This document shows, one piece after another, positions 1 through 6,438 of a stretch of DNA of 7,907 bases (position 1 is its first letter; every line of letters begins with the position of its first letter). A program made the translations under genes and the position numbers. The notes below the pieces were generated by a model. That model was given only the letters and a program-made list of their open reading frames with translations. It ran no database searches and had not been told where the DNA came from. The DNA comes from Clostridiales bacterium (lineage in GTDB: Bacteria; Bacillota; Clostridia; Oscillospirales; Oscillospiraceae): positions 1-7,907 of the forward strand of contig JAAYCC010000091.1 of NCBI GenBank assembly GCA_012729875.1, read 5' to 3'.

Positions 1-1172
1 AAGTTTATCCCCTCAATTATTGCACGGTAAATATGTATGCGCGTATGTACGTCTGAAAAGCCGATCACAGAACCTCTTGCGCGCGGCATCTTCACACCGG
101 GAGTAAAGTATGGCTGCATCATCAGGCCCTGGCAGCCGGGCGGTATCTCGCGCAGGCGCCTGTTGAGCAGCTCCTCCGGCGCGATCCCTTTTTCCGCAGC
201 CTCACGCATTTCCTTTTCCGCAAACTCACGTGTAAACCAGGAGATGAGCCAATACCCCCGGTATATCTCTATTTCGGGATTCCACATCCCGGCCGCCGGC
301 GCCACATAGGCGGGCATGTACTGCTGAGGCTCGACATATCTGTCGGTTGTATACTGTATTGTGGCGGTGGTTCCGAAGCTGAGAGCCGCCTGCCCCGGAT
401 TTATACAGGACAGACCTATGGTCTCACAGCCCTTATCAGAGCCTGTTGCCACAAGCGGTGTTCCTGCAGGTATTCCCGTAAGTTCGGAGGCCTTTTCGGT
501 GATCCCACCGATGATGGTCCCCGGCTCGCAGAGCTCGCAGAGTTTTTCCCGCGGTATGGGAAACAGGCAGTAGCTCAGGTCGGTCTTTTTCATCCAGCGC
601 CGCTTTTTATTGTCAAAGGGTACATGGCCTATGATATTGGCGGCGCTGTCTATCATCTTTCCGCAGAGGCAGAAGTGCATATAACCGGAGAGCATCATGT
701 ATTTGTCGGTCTTTTCCCAGTTTTGCGGCTCGTTCTGCATAAGCCAGTTGCACACCGATATGCGGCGTATGTGCTTTGCGGATTCGCCCATCCCGGCAAC
801 GCTGAATGCAGCCGTCTGAGGAAAAGGCAGGGGCTTTCTCGTGCTCGCCTCCCTCTTGTCCAGCCAAAGTATTACCGGGCGTATCGGCTCTCCGTTTTTG
901 TCCAGACAGATGTTGGTATCTCTTATGGTGGTTATGCTGACGGCGGCGATGCGCCCCCAGTCCTCCCCGGATATGCCTTGGAGCTCCCTTGAGAGCTGGC
1001 AGACCGTGTCCCAGTAATACTCCGCTTTCTGCTCCGCCCATCCGGGTTCAAGGGAAAAATAGGGAGGGTCAAAGCGCTTTTGTGTCTTGTGTAAAAGAAT
1101 TCCACTGTCATCTACCAAAACCGCTCTGGCGCTCTGTGTCCCGATATCAAAGGTCAGTACCAGAGGTTCCAT
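1..1172 (-). CDS. FGGY-family carbohydrate/polyol kinase, 3' end cut by window edge
   Basis: Predicted cytoplasmic ATP-dependent kinase that phosphorylates a sugar or polyol; the substrate cannot be read from sequence. I translated 390 codons from the ATG at 1172 with no stop before the edge. Family proteins are about 500 residues, so roughly 110 are missing. Seen: the N-terminal ATP-phosphate motif FDIGTQSARAVLVD (Asp9, Gly11, Thr12), GWAEQKAEYYW near residue 45, ITTIRDT, PVILWLDKRE, LSGYMHFCLCGKMIDSAANI, the GSDKGCET motif with the presumed catalytic base Asp246, LSFGTTATI (Gly267), and RIHIYRAIIEGIN at the cut end. Glycerol kinases usually carry GDQ at the Asp246 region and xylulokinases GGGDN; this protein has SDKG. 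It may belong to the poorly characterised YgcE-like branch, which is recollection only. An AAGGAGG site at 1179-1185, 6 bases upstream, fixes the start. It is the fourth operon gene, 26 bases after the DUF1667 gene. Confidence 0.9.
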   Translation of the reverse strand, partial: MEPLVLTFDIGTQSARAVLVDDSGILLHKTQKRFDPPYFSLEPGWAEQKAEYYWDTVCQLSRELQGISGEDWGRIAAVSITTIRDTNICLDKNGEPIRPVILWLDKREASTRKPLPFPQTAAFSVAGMGESAKHIRRISVCNWLMQNEPQNWEKTDKYMMLSGYMHFCLCGKMIDSAANIIGHVPFDNKKRRWMKKTDLSYCLFPIPREKLCELCEPGTIIGGITEKASELTGIPAGTPLVATGSDKGCETIGLSCINPGQAALSFGTTATIQYTTDRYVEPQQYMPAYVAPAAGMWNPEIEIYRGYWLISWFTREFAEKEMREAAEKGIAPEELLNRRLREIPPGCQGLMMQPYFTPGVKMPRARGSVIGFSDVHTRIHIYRAIIEGIN

Positions 1173-1198
1173 GCTCTGCCTCCTTTTTTATATATACT

Positions 1199-1552
1199 TC
1201 ATAAATCTAGAGTGGCAATAACATCACAGCCTGTGTCCAGAATACTTCTCACCACAACATCCCCGCATTTTACCCTCTCACGGATAACAAGTCCGGAGAG
1301 CACAGCCATGGCATCCATTATCATTTCCTTGGGAATCTCTCCGGCGGTCCGCACCGGCAAAACCGGCATATCCCCAAAGACCGTCCTGACCGTTGTGGTC
1401 AGAGACCTCTTCGGACAGGTCAGCTCGTTACTCGCAAATATCTCACCGCGCGGACAGAGGTTGCCGGATACGGAGACGGTGCCGTTCTCCCCCAGCTCCG
1501 CCGATATCCGGCAGGAGTTAGGACAGGTGATGCAGATAAGCTCCTTCGTCAT
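1199..1552 (-). CDS. DUF1667 family protein, probable Fe-S or metal-binding subunit
   Basis: Small 117-residue protein matching the DUF1667 family, which is commonly encoded beside GlpA/GlpB-like oxidoreductases. Its N-terminal half carries five cysteines: Cys7, Cys10 and Cys14 (C-x2-C-x3-C), then Cys33 in GNLCPRG and Cys46 before PKR. This spacing recalls the [4Fe-4S] site at the N terminus of molybdopterin oxidoreductases, so electron transfer between the two flavoproteins and an acceptor is a reasonable inference, not a demonstrated role. The C-terminal half is hydrophobic and ends in TGCDVIATLDL. No membrane segment or signal peptide is evident. The ATG overlaps the stop of the preceding oxidoreductase by 4 bases (ATGA) and has a very strong GGAGGAGGTG ribosome binding site just upstream, inside the previous gene. 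Translational coupling is therefore likely. Confidence 0.9.
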   Translation of the reverse strand: MTKELICITCPNSCRISAELGENGTVSVSGNLCPRGEIFASNELTCPKRSLTTTVRTVFGDMPVLPVRTAGEIPKEMIMDAMAVLSGLVIRERVKCGDVVVRSILDTGCDVIATLDL

Positions 1553-2805
1553 GACCGCACCTCCTCCATAAGCAGTTCAAGCTTTGAGTCCTTTGTCAGC
1601 CCCGCCCCGGAGAGGTCAAAGGGTATTCGCTCCATCTCGGGGGGGCGCAGCCCGTTGTATTGTTTTTGCTTTATTTCCACGCCGTCCAGCAAAATGCGCA
1701 GCTTGGTCTTCTTGCGCTCCGCCGCTGTGCGGAAGAAAAACACCGTCTCTGAGAGGTCGGCCTCAGGATCTAAATATTGAGGTACTACATAGGAAAAATC
1801 CCGGCTTATGTTAACCGGCAGAAGACTGCGTTCACGCCTTGCATACGATGCCGCACGTCTGCCCGCCGCATCTCCGCTCTCGCTGACATAGTCGGCAAGA
1901 TCCGAAACATGCAGGGTATTTCCGCAGGAGAACACGCCGTCAACAAGCGTCATATAGCTCTGGTCGCAGAACGGTCCCTTCGTTTTCTTATCCAACGGTA
2001 CGCCCAGGCTCTCCGCAAGCTCGTTTTCGGGGATAAGTCCTACTGAAAGAATAAGGGTGTCGCAGGGGATATATTCCTCTGTACCCGCAATGGGCCGCAT
2101 TTTTTCATCCACCTCGGCCACTGTGACGGCCTCCACCCTCTCATCCCCGTGGACGGTGGTGACGGTCTTCGAGAGATGCAGGGGAATGTCAAAGTCCCAG
2201 AGACACTGGGATATGTTTCTCATAAGCCCGCTGGGGTCCGGCTTTGCCTCATACACCCCCAAAACCCGCGCTCCCTCGAGCGTGAGCCTTCTGGCCATGA
2301 TCAGCCCGATATCGCCGCTGCCCAGTATGACACAGCGTTTTCCGGGCATCTGCCCGCGTACGTTCAGGAATGCCTGTGCCGTACCGGCGGTGAAGACGCC
2401 TGCCGGGCGTGTACCGTGGATGGCCACCTGCTTTGCCGTACGCTCCCTGCAGCCTGTGGCGAGGACAAGGGCCTTTGTAAAAACGCGCTCCATCCCTCCC
2501 CTGCTGGTGAGCGTCAGGAGATAGCCGTCCCGCTGCTTTTCGGCCTTTGATACGAAGGTGGAGAGCATAAGCTCTGCACCCGTGGTCTCAAGCTCCCGTA
2601 TTAGCCTTGTGGCGTATTCACAGCCCGAGAGCTTCTCTCCGAAGCGTATGACCCCGAATCCGTCGTGTATGCATTGCTTCAGAACGCCGCCCAGCCGGGC
2701 TTCGCGCTCTATGAGCAGGGTGCTTGCCCCGGCATTGTCAGCCGAAATGGCGGCCGCCAGCCCTCCCGGACCTCCGCCTATTACCGTAACATCATAGTTT
2801 TTCAT
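1549..2805 (-). CDS. NAD(P)/FAD-dependent oxidoreductase, GlpB-like partner subunit
   Basis: Predicted 418-residue pyridine-nucleotide-disulfide-type flavoprotein, cytoplasmic or peripherally membrane-bound. The FAD Rossmann motif GGGPGG lies at residues 10-15, followed by GGVLKQCIHDGFG (39-51), a motif typical of this family. LATGCRER (115-122) closes the first FAD half. A second dinucleotide-binding motif, GSGDIG (162-167), suggests NAD(P)H binding. The closing FAD motif runs from GNTLHVSDLADY (295) to GDAAG (311-315). Residues of about 335-418 form a C-terminal domain often seen in these partners of GlpA-like dehydrogenases. Overlaps of 4 bases at both ends with GlpA-like and DUF1667 genes imply stoichiometric production as one complex. 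Its direct reaction is unknown; it may pass electrons from the GlpA-like subunit to NAD(P) or another carrier. AGGGGG upstream of the ATG serves as ribosome binding site. Confidence 0.9.
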   Translation of the reverse strand: MKNYDVTVIGGGPGGLAAAISADNAGASTLLIEREARLGGVLKQCIHDGFGVIRFGEKLSGCEYATRLIRELETTGAELMLSTFVSKAEKQRDGYLLTLTSRGGMERVFTKALVLATGCRERTAKQVAIHGTRPAGVFTAGTAQAFLNVRGQMPGKRCVILGSGDIGLIMARRLTLEGARVLGVYEAKPDPSGLMRNISQCLWDFDIPLHLSKTVTTVHGDERVEAVTVAEVDEKMRPIAGTEEYIPCDTLILSVGLIPENELAESLGVPLDKKTKGPFCDQSYMTLVDGVFSCGNTLHVSDLADYVSESGDAAGRRAASYARRERSLLPVNISRDFSYVVPQYLDPEADLSETVFFFRTAAERKKTKLRILLDGVEIKQKQYNGLRPPEMERIPFDLSGAGLTKDSKLELLMEEVRS

Positions 2806-4502
2806 TTATGCGCCCCCTTCTCGCCCATGAGAAGTCTGCTGCCCTCGGATCCCTTGCGGACTTCACTTTCGGGGATGCCCAGAGTTTCGGAAATTATCTT
2901 CACAACCAGAGGCGAGCAGAACCCGCCCTGGCAGCGCCCCATTCCGGGTCTGCAGCGGCGCTTGACGCCGTCCACCGTGCTGCAGGGTACGGGTCTCCTG
3001 AGGGCATCTATGATCTCGCCGCGGCTGATCTCCTCACAACGGCAGACTATCTCTCCGTAGTCGGGGTTTTGTTCTATGTATTTTGCACGCTCTTCAAAGG
3101 ACAGCTCCGCCATTCGGACTATAGGCTTCCTGTTCGGGTCAAAGGACGGATTTTTCTCCGCTTTGGGGAAATAATCCCGAACCATTCCCGCCACCATCTC
3201 CCCGACGGCGGGCGCCGCCGTCAGCCCCGGGGACTGTATGCCCGCGGCGTGTATGATGTTCCTGACAGCCCGCCCCTTTTCAACGATGAAGTCCTCCTCG
3301 TATGTAGCGGCGCGGATGCCCGTGAAGTATGTGATTATATCACCCTGCGTAAGCCATGGCGCTGCATGCCGTTGTTTTTCAAAGGTCTTTAGTATGCTCT
3401 CCGCATCCGTGGCAAAGTTCTCCTTTTCCGGAGTCTCGACGGCGTCCGGCCCGACAAGGACATTGCCGTCCACAGTTCCGACAACACCCCCGCCCTTGGT
3501 GTGTGCGCTCTTAGACTGGGTGCCCATAAGGGAGTAGATCGATACTATATGCCTGCGGGCCTTTTTGTCCAGAATGGCATTTGTACCCCTGCGCGGATGT
3601 ATGGAGAAAAAGCGGTCCTGTGCCATTTTCGCCACATCCTCAGCAAAGACGCCCGCGGCGTTTATTACTAGTCCCGGATATACCGTGCCCCGGTTTGTAT
3701 TTACACTTCTAATCTCTCCCTTTTCCACCGCCATGTTCAGCACCGCAGTGTCGAGGGAGAGGCGCACTCCGTTTTCAACCGCGTTTTCAGCCAGCGCAAC
3801 AGTAAGTCCATAGGGACAGACAGATCCCGCGCTTTTAAAATACAGTGCGCAGGCCGCTTCATCAGATACGTCCGTCTCACGTTTTTTAAGGGCCTTTTTT
3901 GTGAGCACCTCTGTGCTCCCCGCCCCGGAAAGCAGCCAATACGGCTTGGTAAGATATAATAGCGGCAGCACCGATTTCTGCCTGAAACAGAGGTACTGGC
4001 CGCATCTGTCGAAGGGCACGTTAAGCTCCCGGCACAGGCGCGTATACATGCGGTTTCCTCTTGTGTTGAGCTTTTTTTTGAGAAGTCCCGGCAAAATATC
4101 TATTCCAGGATGCACCATACCGTCATTCCTCGAGCTGGCATGTGTGGCCACATCGTATTCCTTGTCGGTCAGAAGTACATTGAGCTTTAGTCTGGACAGC
4201 TCGCGGGCAATGGCACAGCCTGTTACTCCCGCGCCTATTATCATGACGTCCGGGCGCAGCCCCTCAAGCGCATTATCCCGCAGCTCCGGAACTCTCATAG
4301 GAGGAATCTCAAGTCCCTTAACGGTCACATCACTGACCACATGTATATCAGAGCCCTTTTTAGCACATATAAGCCCGGCCTGCACTGCGTCGTCCCAGGA
4401 TTTTGCCTCACCGACGAGATGCATGCGGCCCTTTTCAGGGCGAAGCTCCATAGCCCCGCCAAAAATCTTCCTAAGTTTTCGTTGTTTTTTCGCTACACTC
4501 AT
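2802..4502 (-). CDS. GlpA-like FAD-dependent dehydrogenase with C-terminal BFD [2Fe-2S] domain
   Basis: Predicted 566-residue glycerol-3-phosphate-dehydrogenase-like flavoprotein (DAO fold) that probably oxidises a polyol phosphate or related hydroxy acid. The FAD Rossmann motif GAGVTG sits at residues 90-95, followed by the family-typical ATHASSRNDGMVHPGI. TGIRAATYEEDFIV and HAAGIQSPGLTAAPAVG belong to the rest of the FAD/substrate domain. The C terminus is a BFD-like [2Fe-2S] domain with Cys487 and Cys489 (CRCEE) and Cys524 and Cys529 (GMGRCQGGFC), plus Cys507 and Cys517. The first 83 residues are extra compared with GlpD/GlpA, and 26-63 look like a BON-type fold. The start is supported by AGGTGG 7 bases upstream and by the promoter beyond it. 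It is the first gene of the operon, divergent from the TetR gene. True sn-glycerol-3-phosphate activity is plausible but unproven. Confidence 0.9.
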   Translation of the reverse strand: MSVAKKQRKLRKIFGGAMELRPEKGRMHLVGEAKSWDDAVQAGLICAKKGSDIHVVSDVTVKGLEIPPMRVPELRDNALEGLRPDVMIIGAGVTGCAIARELSRLKLNVLLTDKEYDVATHASSRNDGMVHPGIDILPGLLKKKLNTRGNRMYTRLCRELNVPFDRCGQYLCFRQKSVLPLLYLTKPYWLLSGAGSTEVLTKKALKKRETDVSDEAACALYFKSAGSVCPYGLTVALAENAVENGVRLSLDTAVLNMAVEKGEIRSVNTNRGTVYPGLVINAAGVFAEDVAKMAQDRFFSIHPRRGTNAILDKKARRHIVSIYSLMGTQSKSAHTKGGGVVGTVDGNVLVGPDAVETPEKENFATDAESILKTFEKQRHAAPWLTQGDIITYFTGIRAATYEEDFIVEKGRAVRNIIHAAGIQSPGLTAAPAVGEMVAGMVRDYFPKAEKNPSFDPNRKPIVRMAELSFEERAKYIEQNPDYGEIVCRCEEISRGEIIDALRRPVPCSTVDGVKRRCRPGMGRCQGGFCSPLVVKIISETLGIPESEVRKGSEGSRLLMGEKGAHK

Positions 4503-4547
4503 ATTACTTCCACCTGCCAGGGAAATATTAGTTGACCGTTTGACTGA

Positions 4548-4562
4548 CTATTGTTACAATAG
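4548..4562. promoter_or_regulatory. Candidate TetR operator: perfect 15-base palindrome
   Basis: The arms CTATTGT and ACAATAG are exact reverse complements around a central T at 4555. The palindrome covers the -10 box of the leftward operon promoter and reaches the expected transcription start, so a bound dimer would block RNA polymerase. Its size suits a TetR-family operator, and the divergent regulator gene begins 119 bases away. That the encoded regulator binds here is inference. Confidence 0.6.
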
Positions 4563-4584
4563 CACCGCAGGGTATATCTGTCAA
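4556..4584 (-). promoter_or_regulatory. Sigma-A-type promoter of the oxidoreductase/kinase operon
   Basis: Read on the minus strand, a perfect -35 box TTGACA (4584-4579) is followed by a 17-base spacer and the -10 box TATTGT (4561-4556, 4 of 6 matches to TATAAT). Transcription would start near 4549, giving a leader of about 47 bases before the ATG at 4502. The weak -10 is embedded in the palindrome at 4548-4562, as expected for a repressed promoter. Confidence 0.7.
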
Positions 4585-4593
4585 TTCGGTAGG

Positions 4594-4622
4594 TTGACGA
4601 AAACACCGTCGTATTTTATACT
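4594..4622 (+). promoter_or_regulatory. Sigma-A-type promoter of the TetR regulator gene
   Basis: TTGACG (4594-4599) and TATACT (4617-4622) are separated by exactly 17 bases, each with five of six consensus matches. The start would be near 4629, leaving a leader of about 50 bases. The leader contains a direct repeat GCGCCGGA at 4640-4647 and 4654-4661, of unknown meaning. The -35 box lies 9 bases from the -35 box of the divergent operon promoter, so one bound protein could affect both. Confidence 0.75.
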
Positions 4623-4680
4623 GTTTCAACATAGGGTAGGCGCCGGATAACGAGCGCCGGACTCGCGCGGGAGGATTAAT

Positions 4681-5241
4681 ATGGCCGCTCCGAAAAACGA
4701 GAATATAAAAGAAAAAATTTTAAATAGCGCCTCCGAGCTCTTGCAGCTGCGCTCTTTCAGTGAAATATCAATCGCGGACATAGCCCGAAAAGCAGGGATA
4801 ACTAAGGGCAGCATCTACTACTACTACAACAGCAAGGAGGACCTGCTGTACGACATTGCAGACGGCTATCTGGAGCTGCTTTTTCACGATCTGACGGTCT
4901 GGGTGGAGGACGAGAACAAGGACACCTCCCTCCCCAGATTTCTGCGCTATGTATTTCAGCGCGGCGTCGCCGACCCCGGGAAGAGCCTTCGCCTGCACCT
5001 GACTCTTGAGGCAATTGCCGGCAATGAAAAGCTGCGGGAAAAGCTCCTTGGCAGATACCGCATGTTCAAAAACATATTGAGCGAAAAGCTGCAGGAGAGG
5101 AAGCCCGGAGCCGACGGCGAATATGAGGCTTGGACTATACTTGTCATGGTCGACGGACTGCTCATCCAGAGCCTTCTCAAAAATCCCGATATAGACGTTG
5201 ACAAGTTCATTGAGGATACTGTTGAAAAACTAAAACAGTAA
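4681..5241 (+). CDS. TetR/AcrR-family transcriptional regulator
   Basis: A 186-residue one-domain-plus-ligand-domain repressor of normal TetR length. The N-terminal DNA-binding domain is clear: residues 9-50 include IKEKILNSASELL, the helix-turn-helix SIADIARKAGITKGSIYYYY (30-49), and the following NSKEDLL that is near universal in the family. Residues from about 65 to 186 are helical and variable, as expected for the ligand-binding and dimerisation domain; nothing there identifies the ligand. The start is set by GGGAGGA 5-6 bases upstream of the ATG. Because the gene diverges from the oxidoreductase/kinase operon and a palindrome covers that operon's promoter, it is most simply the local repressor, perhaps released by the pathway substrate or its phosphate. 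TetR control differs from the usual GlpR, GlpP or GntR-type control of glycerol genes. Confidence 0.93.
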   Translation: MAAPKNENIKEKILNSASELLQLRSFSEISIADIARKAGITKGSIYYYYNSKEDLLYDIADGYLELLFHDLTVWVEDENKDTSLPRFLRYVFQRGVADPGKSLRLHLTLEAIAGNEKLREKLLGRYRMFKNILSEKLQERKPGADGEYEAWTILVMVDGLLIQSLLKNPDIDVDKFIEDTVEKLKQ

Positions 5242-5301
5242 TAACTCGGGCAGGACATGGATACTATTTTTTCTCCACTCCTTTTGCTCTGGGAATGAAA
5301 T

Positions 5302-5353
5302 AGCAAAGCAGAGTGCAGCGACGGCTTCCGTCATCGCAGCACTCTGCTTTGCT
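5302..5353. terminator. Long hairpin after the TetR gene, possible terminator
   Basis: A perfect 15-base-pair stem has arms AGCAAAGCAGAGTGC (5302-5316) and GCACTCTGCTTTGCT (5339-5353). The 22-base apex holds a further short stem, GACGG/CCGTC around CTT. It starts about 60 bases after the TetR stop. No clean T-run follows on either strand (plus side TTTGCC, minus side ATTTCATT), so it may be an imperfect terminator or another structured intergenic element. Confidence 0.55.
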
Positions 5354-5412
5354 TTGCCTAGCCCAATCTCCGCTTGTGAGTCGCCCGATTTGCTTTTTAT
5401 AAAGAAATGTGT

Positions 5413-5428
5413 TATAGTACTATATAAT
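5413..5428 (+). promoter_or_regulatory. 12-base palindrome overlapping a possible -10 box
   Basis: TATAGTACTATA (5413-5424) is a perfect palindrome that runs into TATAAT (5423-5428), a consensus -10 sequence about 113 bases before the gene at 5541. No convincing -35 box lies 16-18 bases upstream. A second option is TTGTGA with TTATAA or TATAAA near 5397-5402. This is probably the promoter region of the downstream gene, but the exact promoter cannot be settled from sequence. Confidence 0.3.
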
Positions 5429-5540
5429 ATCATAGTAAAAAGAACCGTCTAAAGATTTCAGAAGGGCTTTTTGTATTTCTGCCGTTTGGCATTGATATGG
5501 AAAGTCCGTTTTTCTTTATGCAATTAAGGAGGCATCTATC

Positions 5541-6359
5541 GTGGATTTATCTGACATACCTGTTTTGCACAAAGTTTTCGGAAAAGGGTCGATTTGTGAA
5601 TGCGATGAAGACACTGTTTCTGTGAGCTTTGGTTCAGGTATAAAAAAATTCATTTTTCCGGATGCATTCAGAAATCATCTTATACTGACCGATATAAAAG
5701 GTAAGCAATATGTGGATGGCATCCTGAAGAATATTGACAGGGAAAACAAGTTAAGAGCGGAAAAGGATCTGCGCGACGTGGAAAGAAGGAAGCTGTTCAG
5801 CAAATTGCCTCTTCACAAGAGTTCTCAGGCGGCATTTGGGTTTATTGACAACAACATGCAGGACGTTCTGGACAATTGGTCTGTTTTTATCGGCAACTAC
5901 CGTTCAGGCTATAATCGGGGCAACCCAAGAACTCCTTCCCGCATATACCCCAATTCGGCCTGTCTGCTTACTTATCTCGGGGAAAAAGAACCGGAAGAAA
6001 ACAGACTCATCTGGGGTGTTTTCATGGCAGATGAGGATTTTTCCGGGCCTGACTGCAATGACGGGATAATTCCCGCACATAAAAAATTTCGGATCATTCT
6101 TGACGAGAACGAGAGGAAAGGCTTCCCATTCTGGAGCTATTTTGATAGTGAATTAAAAACCGGCAAATTGAAGTGGGGTTCTGTGGAGGCCAAGTACTTT
6201 TCAAATAATACAATGGCCCAAATTCTATATGATATCCTGGCGGTCAAGCAGGGTACAGAACAGCAAAAATTATGTGAGGAATTTATCGAATATTTCTGCG
6301 AGATGAACAAAATCAACATAAAGCAGCTCAAGAACAGAACAGAGAGAGAAAAGGAATAA
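5541..6359 (+). CDS. Two-domain protein of unknown function with N-terminal Tudor-like domain
   Basis: A 272-residue cytoplasmic protein I cannot name. Residues 8-50 (LHKVFGKGSI...VSFGSGIKKFIFPDAF) resemble the small SH3/Tudor-like beta domain found at the C terminus of UvrD/PcrA helicases and in several Clostridia hypotheticals, which suggests a nucleic-acid or polymerase contact. Residues 57-85 are highly charged and helical (many Lys, Arg, Glu). Residues of about 95-255 form a separate globular domain with PNSACLLTYLG (137-147), LIWGVFMADEDFSG (156-169), FPFWSYFD (195-202) and an Asp/Glu-rich end. This half recurs in Firmicutes hypotheticals, by recollection. No signal peptide or membrane segment is seen. 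The start is GTG, chosen because AAGGAGG (5526-5532) lies 8 bases upstream and the domain begins at once. Base composition is more A+T rich than the operon to the left. Confidence 0.88.
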   Translation: MDLSDIPVLHKVFGKGSICECDEDTVSVSFGSGIKKFIFPDAFRNHLILTDIKGKQYVDGILKNIDRENKLRAEKDLRDVERRKLFSKLPLHKSSQAAFGFIDNNMQDVLDNWSVFIGNYRSGYNRGNPRTPSRIYPNSACLLTYLGEKEPEENRLIWGVFMADEDFSGPDCNDGIIPAHKKFRIILDENERKGFPFWSYFDSELKTGKLKWGSVEAKYFSNNTMAQILYDILAVKQGTEQQKLCEEFIEYFCEMNKINIKQLKNRTEREKE

Positions 6360-6375
6360 CCCTGAGCATTAAATT

Positions 6376-6396
6376 CTGTTTAAGCCGATTAAGCAG
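6376..6396 (+). terminator. Weak hairpin between the unknown gene and L25
   Basis: Arms CTGTTTAA and TTAAGCAG pair over 8 positions with one T-G wobble around the loop GCCGA. It begins 17 bases after the preceding stop. It is A+T rich and is followed by TTTATAAAC rather than a T-run, so it could be a weak terminator or chance. It also occupies the region where an L25 promoter would be expected. Confidence 0.25.
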
Positions 6397-6438
6397 TTTA
6401 TAAACATTAAAGAGCCATAAAATAATTGGAGGTATAAA

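Noticed and set aside
613..1041. A 142-codon minus-strand open frame
   Set aside because: It sits in another frame inside the kinase gene, whose own frame is open from 1172 to the edge with full FGGY motifs.
1..1172. Naming the kinase glycerol kinase (glpK)
   Set aside because: The GlpA-like neighbours suggest it, but the glycerol-kinase GDQ region and surrounding signatures are absent.
2057..3392. Several plus-strand open frames of 130-195 codons opposite the two oxidoreductases
   Set aside because: Each mirrors a strongly supported minus-strand gene and shows no recognisable domain or ribosome binding site.
4596..4610. GACG/CGTC inverted repeat in the TetR promoter spacer
   Set aside because: Arms of only 4 bases around 7 bases are expected by chance; the 15-base palindrome nearby is the better operator.
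3901..4650. A 249-codon plus-strand open frame
   Set aside because: It lies antisense to the GlpA-like gene and extends across the divergent control region. Its translation is rich in Ser, Arg and Pro with no family motif, so it is a G+C-driven shadow.
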